Shown: positions 16,540 to 21,911 of the stretch, one piece after another
Layout of the letters: each line of letters starts with the position of its first letter
Numbering within the stretch: the stretch's first letter is position 1
Assembly (NCBI GenBank): GCA_003645435.1
Contig: QNFD01000005.1
Span: 1-21,911, forward strand
Direction: 5' to 3'
Origin: Gammaproteobacteria bacterium
Lineage (GTDB): Bacteria; Pseudomonadota; Gammaproteobacteria; GCA-001735895
Length of the DNA: 21,911 bases
The notes under the pieces: generated by a model
Database searches by the model: none
Told to the model about the DNA's origin: nothing
The model's input: the letters and a program-made list of their open reading frames with translations, nothing else
Position numbers and translations under genes: made by a program

Positions 16540-16619
16540 CCCTCTTTAGCACATTTATAGTGCAACTCTATCTGGATAGAATTGCCAGCGCCTGCAAGCC
16601 GAGAAACAAATCAGCGCTG
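16540..16619 (-). promoter_or_regulatory. SAM-II-type S-adenosylmethionine riboswitch upstream of metZ
   Basis: Read on the minus strand, stem P1 is CAGCGC (16614-16619) with GCGCTG (16586-16591). The loop starts TGATTT and ends CTTGCAG. The 3' part TATAAATGTGCTAAAGAGGG (16540-16559) closely follows the SAM-II core as I recall it, GCGCUGAUUU...GCAAGCGC...UAAAUGU-GCUAAA-AGG. A 10-bp hairpin with a CCAG loop (16562-16585) is inserted between P1 and the 3' core. Loop bases CTC could pair with GAG of the 3' core to form the pseudoknot, but I have not verified the fold. The downstream gene, metZ, makes homocysteine and fits SAM feedback. Confidence 0.85.
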
Positions 16620-16626
16620 TAGCAGG

Positions 16627-16655
16627 ACATTAAGGCCATGCACCCGCTATGTCAA
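16627..16655 (-). promoter_or_regulatory. Sigma-70 promoter of metZ
   Basis: On the minus strand a perfect TTGACA (16650-16655), a 17-nt spacer and TAATGT (16627-16632) form a promoter. The -10 box keeps the key TA and final T. The start site would fall near 16620, the base just before the P1 stem of the riboswitch, so the transcript would begin with the aptamer. Confidence 0.65.
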
Positions 16656-16719
16656 GAATCAATCGATTGTTTTTCGAGCCATTTTCCACTTCAGGCTGTG
16701 TGCTACCGGCATTGTGAAC

Positions 16720-17259
16720 TTAGCGTATCAGTACCAGGTCGTTCACCAGGACAGCGTCAAATAGTTCGATGACATCCTTATTCGCCATCCGGATACAGCC
16801 GTGCGAGACTGGCTCGCCAATTCGTCTTTCATCCGAGGTTCCATGAATATAGATGTAGCGTGAGAAACTGTCATTTACCCCGTCTTTGTTTAACCCGGGT
16901 TCTAATCCATCCAGCCACATAATCCGTGAAGTTATCTCATCCTTTTCTCGATTATCGGTATTTTTACAGATTCGGCCGCTGGCTTCGCGTGCCTCGAATA
17001 TCATTCCTGGTGGCGCACCGTCACCAATTTTCTGCTTGATCCGATGAATTCCTGATGGAGTTTTGTAGCTGTCGAGCCGGTTGCCGAGACCATTGGCGGC
17101 GGTCGAAATCGAAAAGGATTTATTTTCGAGCTCGTCTATGTTGATCCAGTGCAGGGTTTGTTTGCCCGAGTCAATGTAAATAAAAGGCCGCTCCTTAGCC
17201 AGGGTCGGGTGACCACCCAGTTTGCCAGCAAGCTCCCGATTGATATCCCGCCACAACAT
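16720..17259 (-). CDS. L,D-transpeptidase (YkuD) family protein without an obvious signal peptide
   Basis: A 179-residue protein with a YkuD catalytic domain. The motif IHGTSDERRIGEPVSHGCIR contains His139, His153 and the nucleophile Cys155. The domain begins at about residue 25 (RPFIYIDSGKQTLHWI). In characterised members this enzyme class forms 3-3 crosslinks in peptidoglycan or attaches proteins to it, in the periplasm. Here the first 24 residues ([20 protein letters not shown] and on) are polar with no hydrophobic stretch, so export is not explained. Its ATG overlaps the purF TGA by one base (TGATG), pointing to translational coupling. It is followed by the separately promoted metZ. The substrate is unknown. 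Confidence 0.85.
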   Translation of the reverse strand: MLWRDINRELAGKLGGHPTLAKERPFIYIDSGKQTLHWINIDELENKSFSISTAANGLGNRLDSYKTPSGIHRIKQKIGDGAPPGMIFEAREASGRICKNTDNREKDEITSRIMWLDGLEPGLNKDGVNDSFSRYIYIHGTSDERRIGEPVSHGCIRMANKDVIELFDAVLVNDLVLIR

Positions 17260-18773
17260 CAGGTATTATTGTGCAGGTCCATACCGATAACATTGAGTGA
17301 TTCATCACCATTGTCTTTCGCCGCATCATTTCGAATGTTCCGAATTTTGTCCAGATAATCATCGTCGATGGTTCGCGTCACATACTTGCCGTTAAAACAC
17401 GAACAGTCAAATTCGGTAATCGCACGATTACCTTTTTGTACGGCGTCGATTAAATCGTCCAGATCCTGATAAATTAACCAGTCGGCGCCAATTATGTTTG
17501 CAATTTCCGACTCGGTGCGATCATGCGCGATGAGTTCCTCCGCCGCCGGCATGTCGATACCATAAACATTGGGATAACGAACCGGGGGCGCTGCAGAGGC
17601 AATATAGACCTTGTTAGCGCCGGCATCGCGTGCCATTTGAATAATCTGTTGTGAGGTGGTACCACGTACGATCGAATCGTCGACCAGTAAAACATTCTTG
17701 CCTTTGAACTCGATATCGATTGGGTTCAATTTTCGGCGTACTGACTGCTTGCGCAATTTTTGACCCGGCATGATGAAGGTCCGGCCTATATAACGGTTCT
17801 TGATAAAACCCTCGCGGTACTTGACGCCGAGATGGTATGCCAACTCCATTGCAGAGGGCCTGCTCGTATCCGGTATGGGAATCACTACATCGATATCATG
17901 ATCGGGCATTTGCCGAAGAATTTTACGCCCCAGTTTCACTCCCATTCGTAACCGGGCCTTGTAGACATAAATATCATCGATAATCGAATCGGGTCTGGCC
18001 AGATAGACATATTCAAAAATGCAGGGATGCAGCGCACTCACCTGGGCACATTGCTTTAGATGAATATTACCTTCATTATCGATATAGATGGCTTCGCCGG
18101 GTTTCAAATCGGCAACCAGGTCGTAACCAGACGCCTGCAACGCGACACTTTCCGAGGCGAGCATGTATTCCGGGCCTCTCTCGGTTTCACGCTTACCGTA
18201 GACGATAGGCCTTATCCCGGAAGGGTCACGAAAGCCGAGAATACCTTTACCGGTGAGCATCGCTACTACCGCATAGGCGCCCTCGAGACGCGCATGGGTT
18301 TCACTCACCGCGCTAAAAATTTCCTCGGCGTTGAGATTAAGTGTGCCCGACTTATGCAATTCATGCGCCAGCACATTTAAAAGCACCTCGGAATCTGACT
18401 CGGTATTGATATGCCTTAAATCCGATTGGTACAATTCTCGCTTCAACTCGTCAACATTGGTTAAATTGCCATTGTGCGCGAGTGTAATTCCGTAGGGCGA
18501 ATTGACATAAAATGGTTGCGCCTCCGCCGAAGAAGAACAGCCTGCGGTCGGATAGCGAACATGGCCTATACCCATATTACCAACCAACTCGAGCATATGG
18601 CGGGTATGAAACACATCGCTCACCTGCCCATTGCCCTTACGTAAACTCAGCTTATTGCCATCGCATACCACTATTCCGGCGGAGTCCTGCCCTCTATGCT
18701 GAAGCACCAGCAAACCATCATAGATAACCTGTGCTATCTGTTGATGACTAACGATTCCTATAATTCCACACAT
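17259..18773 (-). CDS. purF: Amidophosphoribosyltransferase PurF
   Basis: A 504-residue enzyme, the same size as E. coli PurF. The start MCGIIGIV exposes Cys2 as the N-terminal nucleophile of the class II glutamine amidotransferase domain. The glutamine-site residues Arg73, Asn101 and Asp127 are in place. The phosphoribosyltransferase half carries the PRPP loop [13 protein letters not shown] at 361-373. PurF makes 5-phosphoribosylamine from PRPP and glutamine, the first committed step of purine synthesis. It lies 75 bp after cvpA on the same strand, the classic cvpA-purF arrangement. I did not see a good PurR box upstream, so regulation is open. Confidence 0.98.
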   Translation of the reverse strand: MCGIIGIVSHQQIAQVIYDGLLVLQHRGQDSAGIVVCDGNKLSLRKGNGQVSDVFHTRHMLELVGNMGIGHVRYPTAGCSSSAEAQPFYVNSPYGITLAHNGNLTNVDELKRELYQSDLRHINTESDSEVLLNVLAHELHKSGTLNLNAEEIFSAVSETHARLEGAYAVVAMLTGKGILGFRDPSGIRPIVYGKRETERGPEYMLASESVALQASGYDLVADLKPGEAIYIDNEGNIHLKQCAQVSALHPCIFEYVYLARPDSIIDDIYVYKARLRMGVKLGRKILRQMPDHDIDVVIPIPDTSRPSAMELAYHLGVKYREGFIKNRYIGRTFIMPGQKLRKQSVRRKLNPIDIEFKGKNVLLVDDSIVRGTTSQQIIQMARDAGANKVYIASAAPPVRYPNVYGIDMPAAEELIAHDRTESEIANIIGADWLIYQDLDDLIDAVQKGNRAITEFDCSCFNGKYVTRTIDDDYLDKIRNIRNDAAKDNGDESLNVIGMDLHNNT

Positions 18774-18848
18774 GGTTGAAGCTTCTCAGATTATCAGGCA
18801 CACAATCGCCAGCTAAGGTTTTCTCATTAAGTTCAGGGATTTCCGGAT

Positions 18849-19337
18849 TTATATTGAAAATTTACCCGCAATATCCTCTGGCAGTACGTCCTTGATCCAG
18901 CTAGCCATACTGTCAAAATATTCAATCATGGTGGATTCCTTCCACCAGGGCTCTGAAGGCATCGGCGTCATTCCCGCGAGCAACACCAGTATTATTACTA
19001 TGAGCACCCCTCGTGCGGCACCAAACACTACACCAAGACTCTTATCAGTTCCAGAAAGACCTGTTTTCGACACCAGTTGACTCGCCATGAAATTGATAAT
19101 TGCACCGATAATCAGGCTGCTAACAAACAGAATAGCGAAGCTACTGCCAGTCCGAATTGTGGGCGATTCAATATAGGGTTCGAGGAGTTCGGACAGCGGC
19201 GTAAAATAGGTTAATGCGATAAATCCAGCAAACAGCCAGCTTGCCAGGGAAATCGATTCCTTGACGAATCCTCTGACCAGGCTGATTAACGCCGATATGG
19301 CAATTATCGCGATTATGATTAGATCAACCCAACTCAT
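18849..19337 (-). CDS. cvpA: CvpA family membrane protein
   Basis: A 162-residue protein starting MSWVDLIIIAIIAISALISL, with four hydrophobic segments at about residues 5-20, 28-45, 65-86 and 102-121. The SLVRGFVKE motif after the first segment is typical of CvpA/colicin V production proteins. The C-terminal 40 residues are amphipathic and end PEDIAGKFSI. The family sits in the inner membrane and has been linked to colicin V secretion and, more generally, to envelope stress tolerance; its molecular activity is not established. The gene lies just upstream of purF, as in E. coli. Confidence 0.92.
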   Translation of the reverse strand: MSWVDLIIIAIIAISALISLVRGFVKESISLASWLFAGFIALTYFTPLSELLEPYIESPTIRTGSSFAILFVSSLIIGAIINFMASQLVSKTGLSGTDKSLGVVFGAARGVLIVIILVLLAGMTPMPSEPWWKESTMIEYFDSMASWIKDVLPEDIAGKFSI

Positions 19338-19418
19338 GAGGCGCTCCGTATCGGCTGAAATGTTGAGAAGGCATTAAAGTGAGGTTTAAATAGAACATGA
19401 ATCGGCACTGCGCGTAAA

Positions 19419-20012
19419 TCATTTCTCATATAGCATAACCAGGCCATCGATATCGTGTTTCGCTTTCAGTTTATTTAACGCAATATTTGCCTTTTCGCGT
19501 TTCACAAATGGACCGAGTCGCACTCGATAAATTACCTGGCTATCAATATGGAACTGCTCGACAAACACGGCGGCGATGTTTGATTTGCGCAATTTATCGC
19601 GCTGTACCAATGCCTTCGGCTTATCCTTGAAACTGGCCACCTGCAAAACCCAGGTATCACCGCCTGTCTTTGCAGCATCCGACTTCGCAGCTGATTTCTT
19701 GGCAACATCCCGGTCAGTTTTTTGTGCTAACGTGGTCGAACTCGAACCCTCATCCCTTGCAATTTTGTTAGTGCTAGAGGCCTCATCGGCCACCTGCGAC
19801 TGCAATTCGGGCAGCTCTTCAACTTTGCTGTGCAACTCAACAATCTTCTGCTCAAACTCCGGATTAAATTTACTCACAGGCGGCGGCGGTATCACCACTT
19901 CAAGGGTGTTTTGCTGCACACCGGAGCCGTCCAGAATCATCGGCAAAAATATCACTGCCAATGCAAATATGACGGTTATGCCTACCAGGCGTTGTTTGGT
20001 ATTTTGATCCAC
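19419..20012 (-). CDS. SPOR-domain membrane protein, DedD-like
   Basis: A 197-residue protein starting with GTG (20010-20012). An in-frame TAA five codons upstream excludes a longer form. It has a short cytoplasmic tail, one transmembrane segment (about residues 9-27, LVGITVIFALAVIFLPMIL) and a proline-rich stretch (VVIPPPPV). A low-complexity linker rich in Ser, Ala, Lys and Asp follows, then a C-terminal SPOR domain (about 117-195; WVLQVASFKDKPKALVQRDKL through YRVRLGPFVKREKA). SPOR domains bind glycan strands stripped of stem peptides at the division site. The position between folC and cvpA is that of dedD in gammaproteobacteria, where DedD promotes septation. The name DedD is based on layout and location. 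Confidence 0.88.
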   Translation of the reverse strand: MDQNTKQRLVGITVIFALAVIFLPMILDGSGVQQNTLEVVIPPPPVSKFNPEFEQKIVELHSKVEELPELQSQVADEASSTNKIARDEGSSSTTLAQKTDRDVAKKSAAKSDAAKTGGDTWVLQVASFKDKPKALVQRDKLRKSNIAAVFVEQFHIDSQVIYRVRLGPFVKREKANIALNKLKAKHDIDGLVMLYEK

Positions 20013-20038
20013 GTCAGTGCTATGTTAAATAACTGTTT

Positions 20039-20067
20039 ATAGTATCGAGGCCATAATAAACGGTGAA
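20039..20067 (-). promoter_or_regulatory. Possible promoter of the SPOR-cvpA-purF unit
   Basis: On the minus strand TTCACC (20062-20067), a 17-nt spacer and TACTAT (20039-20044) give a moderate sigma-70 match 27 bp before the GTG start. The folC-SPOR gap of 191 bp leaves room for a promoter. The match is weak enough to arise by chance. Confidence 0.25.
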
Positions 20068-20203
20068 AATGAAGTGTAACTGGCTATCCGCCGAGAGGCT
20101 AAGAAATTACCGCTGCCGCAGGCATGGCCTTCAGTCTGACTGCTTAGGCAAATTTTATCCACTGACATCACCTCAAAAAGAGTACCAGAATTTTACACGA
20201 CAT

Positions 20204-21469
20204 TTATGAGACTGCTCGAAGAAAAAACTCGACCGTAGCAAACGACCCAGTAACCAGCATTATATCCTGATTACGTAAAGATGACAGTGCGGTATCGATA
20301 GCAATTTCAGCCTTCTCGAACTTTTCGGCTACCGTTACCTGTGAAGTGATCCTCTGTGCTAACGCATCTGCGCTCAGACCCCGATCACAGTCCAGGGAGA
20401 GTAACCACCAGCTATCCGCGACCTGCTCAAATTCTGTGACAAATTCCAGGCTTTGCTTATCCTCAAGCATTCCAAGCAATACCACTATTCGGCCCGCCGG
20501 ATTTTTTATCGATACCAAATTCTCCGCTATCGCGCGGGCAGCGTCCGGATTGTGGCCAACATCAATATATACTTCTGCGGCCAATTTTGTCTGCAAGCGC
20601 TGGAACCGTCCTGCCAGTTGGGTACCGGTAAAATAATCGGCCACCGACTGGGGCTGGTATTGCTTCAGTGGCAATAACAGGCTAAGTCCGGCAACAACAC
20701 CCGCGAGATTTTGCAGTTGGTGCTTTCCCGGCAAAGGCGGAGTCAGGCTAAAATGAAGATCAGGCCCATCCCAGTCGTAATGGTCGGCTATATCCGCTTC
20801 ATGAATGAAGAAATCCCGCCCATATTGCAGGCTCGGGCAAGCGAGTCGATCGATTTCATCGAGCACCGACCGCGGTGGCTGAACATCGTTGCAAACAACC
20901 GGAACCCGGCTTCGCAGCACGCCGGCCTTTTCAAATCCTATTTTTTCGCGGCTATCGCCCAACCAGTTCTGGTGATCGACACTAATACTGGTCAAATGCA
21001 CCAGGTCAGGGTCGATAATATTGACCGCATCGAGTCGGCCACCCAACCCAACTTCGAGAATGGCATAGTCTGGTTGATGTTTTTGGATTAACCAGAGTGC
21101 GGCCAGGGTTCCAAACTCAAAATAAGTTAAAGCAGTGTTCTGTCTCGCCGATTCAACCGCCGCAAACGCCTCGCAAAGCGGTTCATCGTCAACCGGCAGG
21201 GTATCCAGCTTAATACGTTCGTTGTAGCGTAGTAAATGAGGTGAGGTGTAGCTCGCAACCGAGAACCCGGCACTGGACAACCAGTTTTCATAGCAGGCAA
21301 CGGTCGAACCCTTGCCATTGGTACCCGCCACCGTAATAACCTTGCCGGCGATAGATTTAATATAAAGACGGCCCGCAACTTCAGACACCCGATCAAGTCC
21401 CAGATCGATCGCCTTTACATGCAAGCGAAGTTGCCAATCCAGCCACTGATTCAGCGAATCAAAGCGCAT
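20204..21469 (-). CDS. folC: Bifunctional dihydrofolate synthase / folylpolyglutamate synthase
   Basis: A 421-residue Mur-ligase-like enzyme of normal FolC size. The ATP-binding loop GTNGKGST is at 49-56, SYTSPHL at 73-79 contributes to the folate site, and GLGGRLDAVN follows at 141-150. SVDHQNWLG and the FEKAG segment hold the metal ligand His and the carbamylated Lys region. FolC adds glutamate to dihydropteroate and then to tetrahydrofolate in the cytoplasm. It lies 91 bp after accD, as in E. coli and Pseudomonas. One-carbon folates supply both the purine branch (purF nearby) and methionine synthesis. Confidence 0.96.
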   Translation of the reverse strand: MRFDSLNQWLDWQLRLHVKAIDLGLDRVSEVAGRLYIKSIAGKVITVAGTNGKGSTVACYENWLSSAGFSVASYTSPHLLRYNERIKLDTLPVDDEPLCEAFAAVESARQNTALTYFEFGTLAALWLIQKHQPDYAILEVGLGGRLDAVNIIDPDLVHLTSISVDHQNWLGDSREKIGFEKAGVLRSRVPVVCNDVQPPRSVLDEIDRLACPSLQYGRDFFIHEADIADHYDWDGPDLHFSLTPPLPGKHQLQNLAGVVAGLSLLLPLKQYQPQSVADYFTGTQLAGRFQRLQTKLAAEVYIDVGHNPDAARAIAENLVSIKNPAGRIVVLLGMLEDKQSLEFVTEFEQVADSWWLLSLDCDRGLSADALAQRITSQVTVAEKFEKAEIAIDTALSSLRNQDIMLVTGSFATVEFFLRAVS

Positions 21470-21560
21470 ATCGTTTTTACAACCAACAAATATCCGACTG
21501 ATACCGCTCGACGGTCACCGGTATAGGGATGTATCTCATTGAATTTAAGGGTTTTTTGTA

Positions 21561-21911
21561 CTAGGGTGTGGCATGACCCATCATCATCGTACAAAGCGAA
21601 CTGATCTTTTCACGCAGCGCACGCCGGTCTACTATCATATCGATCGCACCGTGTTCGAGTAGGAATTCACTGCGCTGAAAACCATCGGGTAGCGTTTCAC
21701 GTACTGTTTGCTCAATCACGCGCGGTCCCGCAAACCCAATTAGTGCATTGGGTTCGGCGATATGAATATCACCCAACATAGCCAGGCTAGCCGAAACCCC
21801 CCCCATTGTCGGATCAGTTAAAACACAGATGTATGGAATACTTCGCTTTGACAGTCGCGTCAGCGCCGCACTGGTTTTTGCCATTTGTAATAGTGAAAAC
21901 AGGGCCTCCTG
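21561..21911 (-). CDS. accD: Acetyl-CoA carboxylase carboxyltransferase beta subunit, C-terminal part (runs off the window)
   Basis: The last 116 codons of AccD. The reading frame is open to the window edge, so the Met at 21882-21884 is internal and not a start: it is preceded in frame by QEALFSLLQ, matching E. coli AccD. The carboxyltransferase core is clear, with [32 protein letters not shown] and the [16 protein letters not shown] stretch. AccD and AccA transfer the carboxyl group from biotin to acetyl-CoA, giving malonyl-CoA for fatty-acid synthesis. The C-terminus stops soon after that segment and lacks the longer Pro-rich tail of the E. coli protein. The N-terminal zinc domain is outside the window. 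Confidence 0.96.
   Translation of the reverse strand, partial: QEALFSLLQMAKTSAALTRLSKRSIPYICVLTDPTMGGVSASLAMLGDIHIAEPNALIGFAGPRVIEQTVRETLPDGFQRSEFLLEHGAIDMIVDRRALREKISSLCTMMMGHATP

Noticed and set aside
16540..16547. Small leader ORF starting with GTG right after AAAGAGG in the metZ leader
   Set aside because: There is no spacing between the purine stretch and the GTG, the frame differs from metZ, and the peptide has no recognisable pattern. The purines are explained by the SAM-II core.
21501..21524. ATACCG/CGGTAT inverted repeat between accD and folC as a terminator
   Set aside because: The 12-nt loop is long, no T run follows, and accD-folC are normally cotranscribed.
21561..21884. Treating the Met at 21882-21884 as the start of a separate 107-residue protein
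   Set aside because: The frame stays open to the window edge and the preceding residues QEALFSLLQ match AccD, so this is the C-terminus of a longer gene.

Overview
The window is ordinary chromosomal DNA from a gammaproteobacterium. The order fabI / ppiD / tRNA-Asp, tRNA-Val / hupB / lon / clpX / clpP / tig / tRNA-Leu, -His, -Arg, -Pro / cysS is, from memory, close to Pseudomonas-type genomes. The order accD / folC / SPOR gene / cvpA / purF / metZ is also typical of that class. Codon use and base composition look even throughout. I see no phage, insertion sequence, CRISPR array or cargo island. The species cannot be named from sequence alone.

Layout. 1-192 (-) is the N-terminus of avtA. 346-1854 (+) holds a hotdog thioesterase and fabI. 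1959-9187 (-) is a protein-folding and proteolysis block: ppiD, tRNA-Asp, tRNA-Val, hupB, lon, clpX, clpP. Trigger factor (tig) follows at 9203-10507. 10595-11356 (-) is a four-tRNA cluster (Pro, Arg, His, Leu in transcription order) with a strong promoter at 11383-11411. cysS (-) at 11497-12882 faces a divergent cyclophilin-lpxH pair (+) at 13121-14484. 14497 to the end is one minus-strand series: accD (partial), folC, SPOR protein, cvpA, purF, L,D-transpeptidase, metZ and a DUF455 ferritin-like protein.

The most informative non-coding features are these. (1) A SAM-II-type riboswitch lies in the metZ leader. It starts at the predicted transcription start and is followed by a hairpin that holds the metZ Shine-Dalgarno sequence. 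(2) A near-copy of the E. coli lon heat-shock promoter lies upstream of lon. (3) Three tandem units of about 80 bp, each carrying the first 17 nt of tRNA-Arg, lie between tRNA-Pro and tRNA-Arg. Two short blocks in them are invariant: the tRNA piece and a 12-nt hairpin.

How the genes work together. lon, clpX, clpP, tig, ppiD and the cyclophilin cover nascent-chain folding, regulated degradation and periplasmic folding. fabI and accD serve fatty-acid synthesis, and lpxH serves lipid A synthesis. purF, folC and metZ link purine, folate and methionine (one-carbon) metabolism, with metZ probably controlled by S-adenosylmethionine.
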